Source: an uncultured Lachnospiraceae bacterium (GTDB taxonomy: Bacteria > Bacillota > Clostridia > Lachnospirales > Lachnospiraceae). Taken from it: a stretch of DNA of 64,000 nt. Positions 19,002 through 30,109 of the stretch are shown piece by piece. Location of the stretch: contig CAMWJC010000007.1 of NCBI GenBank assembly GCA_947174495.1, positions 1-64,000 on the forward strand, in the 5' to 3' direction. The position numbers and the translations under genes were made by a program. The notes under the pieces were generated by a model, which was not told the DNA's origin, ran no database searches, and saw nothing but the letters and a program-made list of their open reading frames with translations. The first letter of the stretch is position 1. Every line of letters starts with the position of its first letter.

Positions 19002-19843
19002 TTCTGCTCCACATGCACATCAATCTGCGGATAGGGAATATTAATTCCTGCCTCATCCAGCGCATATTTTGCTTCTTCCGTCAAACGCCACTTCGCCGTC
19101 CAGTAATCGCTCTGCAAAGTCCAACAACGAAGATTTAATATCACACTGCTATCTCCAAGTGTATCCACAAACACCATCATGTCCTCATCCTTAAGTACTG
19201 CCGAATCGGCCTTTAATAAATTGATAAGAACCTCTTTAGCTCTTTTGATATCATCCTTGTAGGAAATACCTACAGAAATATCTAACCTCCTGGTGGGACA
19301 CTTCGTAAAATTTGTAATGGTTCCATTCGCAAGAGTTCCATTGGGAAGCACGATACTCTTGTGATCCGGCGTAATCAGATGGGTGTAAAACACATCTATA
19401 GTCTCCACTGTTCCCTCATTTCCGGCGCCATCTCTGATATAATCTCCCGGTGCAAAAGGCTTTAGAATCAAAAGAAGTACTCCTCCCGCAAAATTGCTGA
19501 GACTCCCCTGTACTGCCAAACCAATCGCCACACTGGCTGATCCCAATAATGCAATGATACTTGCTGCATCCACCCCTAAACCAGAAGCGATGGTAAGAAC
19601 CAGAATAAAATACATGCCAAACTTGACAAAAGAATCAATAAAACTCACAGCACTGTCATCTACACGGCTCCTGTCAAGCGCCTTTTTCAGCACATGACGA
19701 ATTAGTCGTATAAGCTGTACTCCGACCAGAAACGCCAATGCCGCAAGCACCACCCGAAGGCCTAAATGAAACGCCTTTTCGGGCAGCTCCTGAAGAAATT
19801 TTTCAATTACTCCTGCTTCCTTACCAATCTGCTGGATATCCAT
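18998..19843 (-). CDS. mscS: Small-conductance mechanosensitive channel
   Basis: GLAVQGSLSNFAGGVLLLILKPFAPGDYI, VPNGTLANGTITNFT-like region. Confidence 0.92.
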   Translation of the reverse strand: MDIQQIGKEAGVIEKFLQELPEKAFHLGLRVVLAALAFLVGVQLIRLIRHVLKKALDRSRVDDSAVSFIDSFVKFGMYFILVLTIASGLGVDAASIIALLGSASVAIGLAVQGSLSNFAGGVLLLILKPFAPGDYIRDGAGNEGTVETIDVFYTHLITPDHKSIVLPNGTLANGTITNFTKCPTRRLDISVGISYKDDIKRAKEVLINLLKADSAVLKDEDMMVFVDTLGDSSVILNLRCWTLQSDYWTAKWRLTEEAKYALDEAGINIPYPQIDVHVEQN

Positions 19844-19845
19844 GA

Positions 19846-22302
19846 TTACTCCTGATTCTTTTTCATGTTCTCAACACGTTTTTGCTCTTCCAAAGCCCTC
19901 TGCAATTCCTTCTCAGCCTTTTCCTCTGCCGCCTTGGCACGCTTTTCGGCCTCTCTCGCCTGCTTTTTGGCTTCCGCTGCTTCTTCCTTAGCTGCAAGCG
20001 CAAGCTTCTTGGCCTCTTCCGCTTCACGCATGGCTGCCTGTGCATGACGAATAGCCTCCTGCTCCGCTTTCTTCTTTGCAATCTGCTGTTTTTCTTTCTC
20101 TGTATAGGGAATAAAAGTAAAAATACTTGCGGATAAGGGTGCCGCAGTCATTTTAAAGGAATAGGGCTTTCCGTCTACTTCTTCTTCCGAAACACACTTC
20201 GCCCGTCCGTTGACTCTTCCCTGACCGCCATAACATTTTGCATCGGTATTTAAAATCTCTTTATACTTTCCCTCCAGCGGAACTCCTACCACAAATTCCT
20301 GCTCAACGTTGGCAAAATTTACGGTAACTACCAGCATTTCTTCCGGATTCTTCGTCTTACGCATGAAAGATACCATACATTTTTCTGCTGATATACAGTT
20401 AATCCACTCAAATCCTTCCGGACTGGTATCCAACACATACAAAGCCGGTTTTTCTTTATATAACTTATTTAAATCCTGCACCAAACGATAGACCCCTTTA
20501 TGTTCATCATAGGAAAGCAGAGACCACTCTGTCTGTCTGGACTCATCGAATTCACGAAACTCAGCAATATCCTGTCCCATAAATAAGAGCTTTTTGCCAG
20601 GATGGGTCATCATGTAGGCATAAGTAATACGCAAATTTGCAAATTTGTCCTCTCTGTTTCCCGGCATTTTACCGATCATGGTAGCTTTCCCGTGAACTAC
20701 CTCATCATGAGAAAACACCTGCACAAAATTCTCACTATATGCATAGATCATACTGAATGTCAATTCATTGTGATGATGTGACCGGAAATAAGGATCATAA
20801 CTGATATAAGACAGATAATCATTCATAAATCCCATATTCCATTTCATATCAAACCCAAGTCCATCATCCTCAAGGCTGCCTGTAATCTTCGGCCATGCAG
20901 TAGACTCCTCTGCAATCATGAGAACGCCCGGATTACGCTTTTTCATGATAGAATTCAGATGCTTTAAGAGCTCTACTGCTTCCAGATTTTCATTTCCACC
21001 ATAAATATTGGCAACCCATTCTCCATCTTTCTTTCCGTAATCCAGATAAAGCATGGAAGCTACTGCATCCATTCTGATTCCATCCACATGATATTTTTCT
21101 ACCCAATATATAGCATTGGCAATCAAATAATTTGCAACCTGTGGACGCCCGTAATTATAAATCAGGGTGCCCCAATGCGGGTGTGCCCCCTGTCTTGGAT
21201 CTGCATGCTCATAAAGACAGGTTCCGTCAAAATTAGAAAGCCCATAAGTATCTCTTGGGAAATGTGCCGGAACCCAATCCAGAATCACACCAATTCCCGC
21301 CTGATGCAGCGCATCCACAAAATACATAAAATCTTCCGCACTTCCATATCTTGCAGTCGGCGCGTAATATCCGATCACCTGGTATCCCCATGAAGCGTCG
21401 AGGGGATGCTCCATAATCGGCATCAGTTCCACATGTGTGTACCCAGTCTCCTTTACATAACTGATAATTTCTTCTGCCAAAATGCGATAATTCAAATATT
21501 CACCGGCATCCGTATCCTTTTTAAAGGACCCCAGATATATTTCATAAATGCTGATAGGTGCATCTGGTCTCTGAACTGCCGGGCGTCCCTTCATCCACTC
21601 TTGATCCTTCCATGAGTAAGATGAAATATCTTTTATAATGGATGCCGTGTCCGGACGAAGCTGCTGTCCAAACGCATAAGGGTCTGCTTTCAGGAAGGTG
21701 ATTCCACCTTTTGCCTTAATCTCATATTTATAACATTCTCCAGATCCAACATCAGGTATAAAGATCTCAAAAATTCCGCCTGCTGCATTCCTCTTCATCT
21801 GATGGACTCTTCCATCCCAGTTATTAAAATCTCCTACTACACTGACTCTCTGCGCATTCGGCGCCCATACAGCAAAAAAGGTGCCCGAAACGCCGGAAAC
21901 AGACATAGGATGTGCGCCCAGCTTTTCATACACTGTATAGTGTATTCCGGCATTAAACTTGTCGATGTCCTTTTGATCCATTCCCACCTGGTAACGGTAT
22001 GCATCCTTAATGATCTTGCTTTTTCCATCTTTACCCTGTACCTCATACACATATTCATCAGGGATCTTACCTGCCATCACATATGCAAAAAAGCCCGCCT
22101 CATCCACCATTTCCATTTTGTGCTTCTTGTCACCCGGCTGTATAATAAGTGTTACCGCCTCAGCCTCCGGCTGAAAAGTCTGAAAAAGTACATTTTTTCC
22201 GATTATATGCGGACCTAAAATATCATGGGGATTGTCTTCTTCTGAGTAAATAATACCCTCGATTCGGGGCCAATTCATCAACTTATACAATTTACTATTC
22301 AT
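19846..22302 (-). CDS. glgB: 1,4-alpha-glucan branching enzyme with long C-terminal Ala/Glu/Lys-rich extension
   Basis: GH13 motifs DGIRMDAVASMLYLDYG, HDEVVHGKATMIGKMPG, GQDIAEFREFDE. Confidence 0.95.
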   Translation of the reverse strand: MNSKLYKLMNWPRIEGIIYSEEDNPHDILGPHIIGKNVLFQTFQPEAEAVTLIIQPGDKKHKMEMVDEAGFFAYVMAGKIPDEYVYEVQGKDGKSKIIKDAYRYQVGMDQKDIDKFNAGIHYTVYEKLGAHPMSVSGVSGTFFAVWAPNAQRVSVVGDFNNWDGRVHQMKRNAAGGIFEIFIPDVGSGECYKYEIKAKGGITFLKADPYAFGQQLRPDTASIIKDISSYSWKDQEWMKGRPAVQRPDAPISIYEIYLGSFKKDTDAGEYLNYRILAEEIISYVKETGYTHVELMPIMEHPLDASWGYQVIGYYAPTARYGSAEDFMYFVDALHQAGIGVILDWVPAHFPRDTYGLSNFDGTCLYEHADPRQGAHPHWGTLIYNYGRPQVANYLIANAIYWVEKYHVDGIRMDAVASMLYLDYGKKDGEWVANIYGGNENLEAVELLKHLNSIMKKRNPGVLMIAEESTAWPKITGSLEDDGLGFDMKWNMGFMNDYLSYISYDPYFRSHHHNELTFSMIYAYSENFVQVFSHDEVVHGKATMIGKMPGNREDKFANLRITYAYMMTHPGKKLLFMGQDIAEFREFDESRQTEWSLLSYDEHKGVYRLVQDLNKLYKEKPALYVLDTSPEGFEWINCISAEKCMVSFMRKTKNPEEMLVVTVNFANVEQEFVVGVPLEGKYKEILNTDAKCYGGQGRVNGRAKCVSEEEVDGKPYSFKMTAAPLSASIFTFIPYTEKEKQQIAKKKAEQEAIRHAQAAMREAEEAKKLALAAKEEAAEAKKQAREAEKRAKAAEEKAEKELQRALEEQKRVENMKKNQE

Positions 22303-22451
22303 ATATAACCTCCATTTGTAAACTGTTACTGTTTATTTATTTTAACAAAGATATCTATACAACACAAGCATCAAGTGTTACAATCATATTGTGCCTTGTT
22401 GTGGTTTTTCGCATATCAATCGGCGCATATTAAGGAAAAGGATGTGAAAAA

Positions 22452-22757
22452 ATGTTTCAAACAATAAAAAATTCCAACGGATATGGTTCCCTGAGTGAGG
22501 AAGATAAAGAAATGCTCTCACGCATTAACGCTTATGCCGAAAAGGTACTCGGCGACATTGATCCGCAGAAAACAAGAATTTCTTTTCAGCTCGATCAGTT
22601 AAAGCCTGTGATGCAGGAAATTGCTGACGAAAAGAAAATGAGTCTTGAGGATGTGTTCATTAAGTACATGGATCTTGCAAGCATTGTTTCTGCAAAACAA
22701 GATGCCATGTTAAAAGAAGATTTAGAAGAAAATCTGGTGAACTTTTCCGAAATATAA
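22452..22757 (+). CDS. Conserved hypothetical protein, 101 aa
   Basis: ORF preceded by an A/G-rich RBS-like region and followed by a strong terminator. Confidence 0.65.
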   Translation: MFQTIKNSNGYGSLSEEDKEMLSRINAYAEKVLGDIDPQKTRISFQLDQLKPVMQEIADEKKMSLEDVFIKYMDLASIVSAKQDAMLKEDLEENLVNFSEI

Positions 22758-22761
22758 AAAT

Positions 22762-22783
22762 AGCGCTGCCGTTTGGCAGCGCT
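22762..22783. terminator. Bidirectional terminator between convergent genes
   Basis: AGCGCTGCC-GTTT-GGCAGCGCT hairpin. Confidence 0.85.
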
Positions 22784-22796
22784 TAATTCATGCTCT

Positions 22797-23960
22797 TTAT
22801 TTCACAACACGTACGCGGAAAACTCCGTTTATGGACTGAAGTTTCTGAATAATGCTCTCATCAGCCGCCCTTTCAATGTCCATCATCGTATAAGCCACTT
22901 CACCCCTTGACTTGTTCATCATATCCGTGATATTGATTCCCTCATCACCAAAGCATGCTGTAAACTTCGTGATCATGTTAGCAATATTCTTGTGGAAAAT
23001 AGCCACACGCCCGGCCTGTGTACATACACCCATATCACAGTTCGGATAATTGACACTATTATTGATGTTTCCATTCTTTAAGTAATTCATCATTTCCTTC
23101 ACTGCCATCTTTGCACAGTTATCTTCCGACTCTTCCGTGGAAGCCCCAAGGTGAGGAATAACAATACAGCCTTCCTGTCCTGCAGTTGTAGGATTCGGGA
23201 AATCTGACACATATTTGCGCACTTTCCCGCTTACAATCCCTTCAAGAACAGCCTTTTCATTCACAAGCAGATCTCTTGCAAAATTCAGAATAATAACACC
23301 ATCCTTCATTTTAGAAATTGCTTCCTTATCAATCATTTCTCTGGTAGAGTCAAGAAGCGGCACATGAATGGTAATAATATCACAATTCTCATAGATATCT
23401 TCCACATTCAGTACATGCTTAACGTCACGGCTTAAATTCCACGCTGCATCCACCGATACATACGGATCATAACCATATACTTCCATGCCCATATGCTTTG
23501 CCACATTTGCTACTTTAACACCAATCGCGCCAAGTCCGATAATGCCCAGTTTCTTGTCCTGTACCTCCGTGCCTGCAAAGCGTTTCTTTTCCTTTTCGGC
23601 AGCTTTGGCTATATTCTCATCATCCTTGGCTGAGAGAACCCAGTTAATTCCTCCCACCACATCTCTTGAAGCAAGAAGCATTCCTGCTATCACAAGCTCT
23701 TTAACTCCATTAGCATTTGCGCCGGGAGTATTAAATACTACAATTCCCTTTTCTGCACACTTATCAAGAGGAATATTGTTCACTCCGGCACCGGCTCTTG
23801 CCACTGCAAGAAGCTCATCTGAAAACTCCATATCATGCATGGCTGCGCTTCTTACCAGAATGCCCTGAGCTTCATTCACATCCTCTGTCTTCACAAATTC
23901 TTCCGTAAACTTTTCCAGTCCGACCTGTGCGATCGGATTGAGACAATAATAATTAAACAT
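22797..23960 (-). CDS. serA: D-3-phosphoglycerate dehydrogenase
   Basis: LGIIGLGAIGVKVANVA, RAGAGVNNIPLDKCAEKGIVVFNTPGANANGVKEL, C-terminal ACT domain. Confidence 0.9.
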   Translation of the reverse strand: MFNYYCLNPIAQVGLEKFTEEFVKTEDVNEAQGILVRSAAMHDMEFSDELLAVARAGAGVNNIPLDKCAEKGIVVFNTPGANANGVKELVIAGMLLASRDVVGGINWVLSAKDDENIAKAAEKEKKRFAGTEVQDKKLGIIGLGAIGVKVANVAKHMGMEVYGYDPYVSVDAAWNLSRDVKHVLNVEDIYENCDIITIHVPLLDSTREMIDKEAISKMKDGVIILNFARDLLVNEKAVLEGIVSGKVRKYVSDFPNPTTAGQEGCIVIPHLGASTEESEDNCAKMAVKEMMNYLKNGNINNSVNYPNCDMGVCTQAGRVAIFHKNIANMITKFTACFGDEGINITDMMNKSRGEVAYTMMDIERAADESIIQKLQSINGVFRVRVVK

Positions 23961-23976
23961 TTCCTTTTCTCCTCTT

Positions 23977-25059
23977 TCAGGCATTCTTCTCTTCAAATTC
24001 CTTCATGAATGCGACCAATTTCTCCACACCTTCAATAGGCATTGCATTGTAAATGCTGGCACGCATGCCACCAACGCTTCTGTGCCCTTTCAGGTTTTCA
24101 AAGCCTGCTTCTTTCGCTTCTTTCACAAACTTCGCATCAAGCTCCTCACTTCCGGTAACAAAAGGTACATTCATCAGTGAACGGTCTTCTTTCCTGACCG
24201 TTCCCTTAAATAAATGACTTTCATCCAGAAAATCATAGAGAACCTTTGCTTTTTTCTCATTATATTCCTTCATTGCCGCAAGACCGCCCTGCTTCTTTAA
24301 CCACTTAAATACCTTACCACAAATATAAATTCCATATGCTGGCGGGGTATTGTAAAGGGAGTCTGCATCTGCATGCGTCTTATATTTTAACATTGTGGGT
24401 GTCCCCGGAAGGGTATCTTCCGTGATAAGATCCTCACGGATGATCACGATAACCACACCTGCCGGACCAATGTTCTTCTGCACACCGCCATAAATTACTC
24501 CGTATTTGCTCACATCCACAGGCTCGGATAAGAAACAGGAGGAAACATCTGACACCAAAATATGCCCTTTCGTATCAGGCAGTGATTTAAATTTCGTTCC
24601 ATAAATAGTATTATTTTCACAGATATACACATAGTCAGCATCTTCCGGAATCGGGAGATCTGAACAATCCGGGATATAAGAAAACGTTTCATCTGCCGAA
24701 GAAGCCACCTCAACGGCATCACCGTAAATCTTAGCCTCCTGATATGCTTTCTTAGCCCACTGTCCGGTTACAATATAAGCCGCTTTCTTATTTTTCATCA
24801 GATTCATGGGAATCATTGCAAACTGCTGGCTGGCTCCTCCCTGCAAAAACAGTACCTTGTAATTATCAGGAATATTCATAAGCTCGCGCAGGTCTGCTTC
24901 TGCTTCCTTAATGATCGTATCGTAAACCTTGGATCGATGGCTCATTTCCATCACGGACATTCCGGATCCTCTGTAATCCATCATTTCATCTGCAGCTTCT
25001 TTTAATACTTCTTCAGGTAGAACTGCCGGACCTGCTGAAAAGTTATACACTCTGGACAC
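23977..25059 (-). CDS. serC: Phosphoserine aminotransferase (GTG start likely, VSRVYNFSAGPA)
   Basis: VYNFSAGPAVLPEEVL, GGVQKNIGPAGVVIVI, GHRSVGGMRASIYNAMP. Confidence 0.95.
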   Translation of the reverse strand: MSRVYNFSAGPAVLPEEVLKEAADEMMDYRGSGMSVMEMSHRSKVYDTIIKEAEADLRELMNIPDNYKVLFLQGGASQQFAMIPMNLMKNKKAAYIVTGQWAKKAYQEAKIYGDAVEVASSADETFSYIPDCSDLPIPEDADYVYICENNTIYGTKFKSLPDTKGHILVSDVSSCFLSEPVDVSKYGVIYGGVQKNIGPAGVVIVIIREDLITEDTLPGTPTMLKYKTHADADSLYNTPPAYGIYICGKVFKWLKKQGGLAAMKEYNEKKAKVLYDFLDESHLFKGTVRKEDRSLMNVPFVTGSEELDAKFVKEAKEAGFENLKGHRSVGGMRASIYNAMPIEGVEKLVAFMKEFEEKNA

Positions 25060-25135
25060 TATTCTCTCCTCCTGTAGTGACATACATCTTATTAAAAACA
25101 TCTGGGAAACATTTTAAACTCATTTAAACTATTCG

Positions 25136-26812
25136 TCAATCTTTTTCCAAATCGGAAGCATCAAACACTTCGCTGATGGGAGCCCCGGCGGGAACCATCG
25201 GAAATACCTTATCATCTTCCGGAATGATGCATTCAATCAGAACCGGTCTGTTCATTTCAATCGCCCGCGTTATGGCATCAGAGACTTCGTCTTTCTTTGT
25301 AACCTTAATCGCCTCACATCCAAGCCCTTTTGCAACCATGCAGAAATCAACTCCGTCATTTAACACGGTCTGGGAATATCTTTTATCATAAAACAGAGTT
25401 TGCCACTGTCTGACCATTCCAAGTACATGATTATTGATCACAACCTCAATAATCGGAATCTGATATCTGGATGCGGTTGCCAGTTCATTCATATTCATAC
25501 GGAAACACCCATCTCCGGCAATATTAATACATACTGTATCCGGTCTTCCCACTTTCGCGCCGATACATGCCCCAAGTCCATAACCCATAGTCCCAAGTCC
25601 GCCGGAGGACAAAAAGGTTCTCGGCTTTGAATATTTATAATACTGGGCTGCCCACATCTGATGCTGTCCCACATCAGTAGTAATAAGCGCCTTTCCTTCC
25701 GTGATCCGATCGATTTCTTCTATAATATACGGACAGGAAAGCATATTCTTATCATAGTTGAGCGGATATTTCTCCTTTAATTCCTTAATATGATTATTCC
25801 ATTCTTTATGTTCCACTGGTGTAAGTTCTCTGTTGATCAAAGTGAGTACTTCCTTTAAATCTCCTACCACCGACGCCGCTGTCTTAATGTTTTTATTTAT
25901 CTCCGCAGCGTCAATATCAATATGAAGAACTTTTGCTCTTGAGGCAAACATTGCCGCATTTCCAACTACACGGTCAGAAAATCTTGCTCCCAAAGCAACC
26001 AGCAGATCACATTCGCTGACTCCCAGATTTGATGCCTTGGTTCCGTGCATCCCGATCATGCCTGTATAGCGTTCATCATGTCCATCCATAACGCCTTTGC
26101 CCATCAGAGTATCACATACCGGTGAGTCCATAAGCTCAGCCAGTTTACGCACCTCCTGTGCGGCTCCTGAGATCACCGCGCCGCCTCCTACATAAATAAA
26201 CGGCCGCTTGGCTGCTTTAATCAGCTCTACTGCTTTTTCAATATCCTCCCTTGTATACTTGCAGGAAGACGCATTCGGTGCGGGTAGAGCCTTTTCATAC
26301 TCACATTTATTTGCTGTTACATCTTTCGTGATATCCACAAGCACTGGCCCCGGACGTCCTTCCTTTGCAATGGCAAAAGCTTTCCGTATCGTGTCTGCAA
26401 GCTTGGTTACATCTTTGACGATATATCCGTGCTTAGTAATAGGCATAGTCACGCCTGCAATATCTACCTCCTGAAAGGTATCCTTTCCAAGAAGCGGAAG
26501 CACTACATTACAAGTGATCGCTACCATAGGAACTGAATCCATATATGCCGTTGCAATTCCTGTTACCAGATTAGTCGCTCCCGGACCACTGGTTGCAAGA
26601 CATACACCTACTTTTCCGGTGGCTCTGGCATAACCGTCTGCCGCATGGGCAGCTCCCTGTTCATGAGAGGTTAAAATATGCTTAATCTCTCCACTATGCA
26701 TATATAAAGCATCATAAACATTCAATATGGTGCCGCCGGGATAACCAAATACGGTGTCTACTCCCTGCTCTTTTAAACATTCAACTACAATTTCCGCTCC
26801 TGTCAACTGCAT
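25136..26812 (-). CDS. ilvB: Acetolactate synthase large subunit
   Basis: VFGYPGGTILNVYDAL, GVCLATSGPGATNLVTG, GDGCFRMNMNELATA. Confidence 0.95.
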   Translation of the reverse strand: MQLTGAEIVVECLKEQGVDTVFGYPGGTILNVYDALYMHSGEIKHILTSHEQGAAHAADGYARATGKVGVCLATSGPGATNLVTGIATAYMDSVPMVAITCNVVLPLLGKDTFQEVDIAGVTMPITKHGYIVKDVTKLADTIRKAFAIAKEGRPGPVLVDITKDVTANKCEYEKALPAPNASSCKYTREDIEKAVELIKAAKRPFIYVGGGAVISGAAQEVRKLAELMDSPVCDTLMGKGVMDGHDERYTGMIGMHGTKASNLGVSECDLLVALGARFSDRVVGNAAMFASRAKVLHIDIDAAEINKNIKTAASVVGDLKEVLTLINRELTPVEHKEWNNHIKELKEKYPLNYDKNMLSCPYIIEEIDRITEGKALITTDVGQHQMWAAQYYKYSKPRTFLSSGGLGTMGYGLGACIGAKVGRPDTVCINIAGDGCFRMNMNELATASRYQIPIIEVVINNHVLGMVRQWQTLFYDKRYSQTVLNDGVDFCMVAKGLGCEAIKVTKKDEVSDAITRAIEMNRPVLIECIIPEDDKVFPMVPAGAPISEVFDASDLEKD

Positions 26813-26841
26813 CTCTTTATTTCCTTTCCTTCATTCTCTTT

Positions 26842-28509
26842 TTATTTATGAGGAATCTCCAAAACTGCTCCTCTGTTTCCGCTGGTTACCATCTCACGGT
26901 ATCTGGAAAGATATCCGGTTGTAACCTTTGGTTCTCTTGGCTGCCAGTTTTCCTTCCTCCTGGTCAGTTCTTCATCCGATACTTTGATATTTAATGAATT
27001 TTCCGGAATATTAATGCTTATGATATCGCCTTCCTCAACCAGCGCAATAGGACCTCCTACTGCCGCCTCCGGCGATACATGTCCAATAGAAGCACCCCTG
27101 GAAGCTCCCGAAAAGCGTCCGTCCGTGATCAGCGCCACAGAAGAACCGAGTCCCATTCCCGCAATGGCTGAAGTCGGATTAAGCATCTCTCGCATTCCCG
27201 GACCTCCTTTGGGTCCTTCATAACGGATGACTACCACATCGCCCGCAACAATTTTACCGCCCTTAATCGCTTCAATAGCATCCTCCTCACAATCGAATAC
27301 TCTTGCAGGACCCTCATGAACCATCATTTCCGGCACCACTGCTGAGCGCTTTACAACACCGGAATCCGGTGCAAGATTACCTTTGAGAACTGCTATACCG
27401 CCGGTCTGTGAATAGGGATTTTCTACCGGTCTTATCACTTCCGGATTCTTATTAACTGCATTTTCTATATTTTCACCAACTGTCTTTCCTGTCACAGTGA
27501 TCAGATCCAGATGAAGCAGATTCTTTTTGGTCAGTTCTTTCATCACCGCATATACACCGCCCGCTTCGTTTAAGTCTTCCATATAAGTAGGACCTGCCGG
27601 AGCAAGATGACAAAGATTGGGGGTCTTCGCCGACAAATCATTAGCAATATCCAGATTCAGTTCCACTCCCGCTTCATGGGCAATGGCCGGCAGATGGAGC
27701 ATGGAATTGGTAGAGCATCCCAATGCCATATCTACTGTAAGTGCGTTTAAAAACGCCTTCTCCGTCATAATGTCTCTAGGTCTGATATCCTTTTCAACCA
27801 ATTCCATAATCTTCATTCCTGCATGCTTGGCAAGGCGAATTCTCTCAGAATAAACTGCCGGTATGGTTCCATTTCCTCTAAGTCCCATTCCCAGCGCCTC
27901 TGTCAGACAATTCATGGAATTTGCAGTATACATACCGGAACAGGAGCCGCAGGTAGGACATACCTTCTCCTCAAACTCACTTAATTCTTCCATCGTCATA
28001 GAACCGGCTGCTACACTTCCTACTGCCTCAAACATGGAAGACAAGCTTCTCTTTTGCCCATGTACATTTCCCGCAAGCATAGGACCTCCCGACACAAATA
28101 TTGTGGGGATATTCACTCTTGCCGCTGCCATCAACAGCCCGGGAACATTTTTATCACAGTTGGGAATGCAAACCAAACCGTCAAACCCATGAGCCATCGC
28201 CATACATTCTGTAGAATCCGCAATCAAATCTCTGGTCACCAGAGAATATTTCATCCCCACATGGCCCATGGCAATCCCGTCACAGACTGCAATCGCCGGA
28301 AATACTACCGGGGTTCCTCCTGCCATGGCAACTCCCATTTTCACTGCTTCCGTAATCTTATCCAGATTCATGTGCCCGGGAACAATTTCATTATAAGAGT
28401 TAACAATACCAATAAGCGGACGTCTTCTCTCCTCCTCGGTGTATCCCAGTGCATTAAACAAACTTCTGTGGGGCGCCTGCTGAGTCCCCGTTTTTACAGA
28501 ATCACTTCT
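26842..28509 (-). CDS. ilvD: Dihydroxy-acid dehydratase
   Basis: [38 protein letters not shown]. Confidence 0.95.
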   Translation of the reverse strand, partial: RSDSVKTGTQQAPHRSLFNALGYTEEERRRPLIGIVNSYNEIVPGHMNLDKITEAVKMGVAMAGGTPVVFPAIAVCDGIAMGHVGMKYSLVTRDLIADSTECMAMAHGFDGLVCIPNCDKNVPGLLMAAARVNIPTIFVSGGPMLAGNVHGQKRSLSSMFEAVGSVAAGSMTMEELSEFEEKVCPTCGSCSGMYTANSMNCLTEALGMGLRGNGTIPAVYSERIRLAKHAGMKIMELVEKDIRPRDIMTEKAFLNALTVDMALGCSTNSMLHLPAIAHEAGVELNLDIANDLSAKTPNLCHLAPAGPTYMEDLNEAGGVYAVMKELTKKNLLHLDLITVTGKTVGENIENAVNKNPEVIRPVENPYSQTGGIAVLKGNLAPDSGVVKRSAVVPEMMVHEGPARVFDCEEDAIEAIKGGKIVAGDVVVIRYEGPKGGPGMREMLNPTSAIAGMGLGSSVALITDGRFSGASRGASIGHVSPEAAVGGPIALVEEGDIISINIPENSLNIKVSDEELTRRKENWQPREPKVTTGYLSRYREMVTSGNRGAVLEIPHK

Positions 28510-30109
28510 CATTTTCATTCTCTCCTTTATTTTTCTGAAATAACATATAGTTTTCACTTTCATAAGCCAGATTCATATCATCACTGATATAATCCCATGG
28601 AATGCTGTCATAATAATGGTAAAATTCCCAAACCATTTCTTCAAAATCAGGATCAGTCATCCTTTTATCCAGAATAACCATATCTGATCCTTCTATCTGT
28701 GTATTTTCACATCGTATGCCATAAAGAAAATACAAAAGATACTCTTGATTGCAATCCGTCACACAATAATTTTTACCAGTCTCAATATCTCCATGCCGCA
28801 ATACTGTTTCAATCTCGTGTTCTCTGTCTCCATACTGCATGCCATAACCGGAAAAAAATAAGCACTTTATCCCAAACAACACCAAAACTGATAAAAGAAT
28901 TATATCCGTCTTTATTACGAACTTCTTCTGACCAATCACCTGATAAAGTATCCATACAATAAGCAACGCCAAAAGAACACCGCCATAGGTAAACACCCGA
29001 TAATAGGGACGTTTGCACTGAATAAAAAGACAAACCGGCACAAATAAGATTTCAAAAAGTAAAAAGAACTCCAGCAGAATGTCTTCCGGTTTCTTCTCCC
29101 GTATTCTGCCTATAATCCGCCATATTAGCATAGATATCCCTACACACCATATGACTATAACCGGTATCGCCAGCTGTCCGAAATAATATCCGGAAAGAAG
29201 CAAAAGAAATTCCCCAAGTCTTTTAACAAATCCAGCTCTTGCTTCACTCTGAATATAGGGTGTATCCAACATATATTCCATCCCTCTTTTAACTGCTGCA
29301 AGAGGAGATTTCAATATCATATTCACATGGGAAAGTCCATAATAAATCCCTGTCTCATCCTTAATCAAAAGGTTTGACCCGATTGCCAGCCAGATAATAC
29401 CATATAAAAAAACAGTAAGCACTGCCGCCGCCAGCGAAGCTTCCACCAGCTTAACAAGCCTTGATCCTGAAAATGTCTTGAAAAAAGATATTTTCCTGCT
29501 TTTGCTTTCTGCTATGCCCGAAATTAGTAAATAACTCCCTCCTGCAAGGCACAATGGAAAAACGAAGTACACATTACTGCTCACGGTATAAAGTCCAAGT
29601 GTCAGGGAAAGTACATAAATGAAATAATACTTTTTACCGCATTCCTTCTTTGTACAGATTTCCATCATGCACAAAAACGCTATTAAAAAACAGGTGATTC
29701 CCAAGGTATATCCCCTTCCCTGTACAGCCATCTGATTGACCAGATTCATGGATAAATACAAGATTACCACAGATAATGGCCATAAACCACCCACCCATTT
29801 TGAAGCAATCTGGTATAATAAATACAAATTAGCCAAAGCACACAAATAGGATACGCCTCTCAGCCCTATGTAAGAATTTCCAAACAAATCAAGTATCGCT
29901 GATAAAACAGAATATCCTACATGATTATTGGGAAGCGGCCAGTGAATTGCCGCATAAATAGGTCCTTTACTGATAAAGCAATAATATGTATATAATTCAT
30001 CATACCATGGGGTCAGGGCAAACAGCCTCCATCCGTAATAGACTGCCATTCCCGCAAATAAAAGCCAAAATGCCGCATCTTCCCATGAAAATTTTTTATC
30101 CGATTTCAT
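28502..30109 (-). CDS. Multi-TM glycosyltransferase-39/ArnT-like membrane protein
   Basis: [19 protein letters not shown] (acidic DE in first loop), ~10 TM segments, C-terminal soluble domain. Confidence 0.65.
   Translation of the reverse strand: MKSDKKFSWEDAAFWLLFAGMAVYYGWRLFALTPWYDELYTYYCFISKGPIYAAIHWPLPNNHVGYSVLSAILDLFGNSYIGLRGVSYLCALANLYLLYQIASKWVGGLWPLSVVILYLSMNLVNQMAVQGRGYTLGITCFLIAFLCMMEICTKKECGKKYYFIYVLSLTLGLYTVSSNVYFVFPLCLAGGSYLLISGIAESKSRKISFFKTFSGSRLVKLVEASLAAAVLTVFLYGIIWLAIGSNLLIKDETGIYYGLSHVNMILKSPLAAVKRGMEYMLDTPYIQSEARAGFVKRLGEFLLLLSGYYFGQLAIPVIVIWCVGISMLIWRIIGRIREKKPEDILLEFFLLFEILFVPVCLFIQCKRPYYRVFTYGGVLLALLIVWILYQVIGQKKFVIKTDIILLSVLVLFGIKCLFFSGYGMQYGDREHEIETVLRHGDIETGKNYCVTDCNQEYLLYFLYGIRCENTQIEGSDMVILDKRMTDPDFEEMVWEFYHYYDSIPWDYISDDMNLAYESENYMLFQKNKGENENEK

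Noticed and set aside
19863-20136. Overlapping ORFs rich in Arg/Lys (minus) or Ala/Ser/Leu (plus) around the GlgB tail
   Set aside because: Frame-shifted readings of the low-complexity coiled-coil region of glgB.
28054-28587. 177-aa plus-strand ORF antisense to ilvD and the GT39-like gene
   Set aside because: Opposes a highly conserved ilvD coding frame, low-complexity His/Arg/Asn-rich translation, no RBS; shadow ORF.
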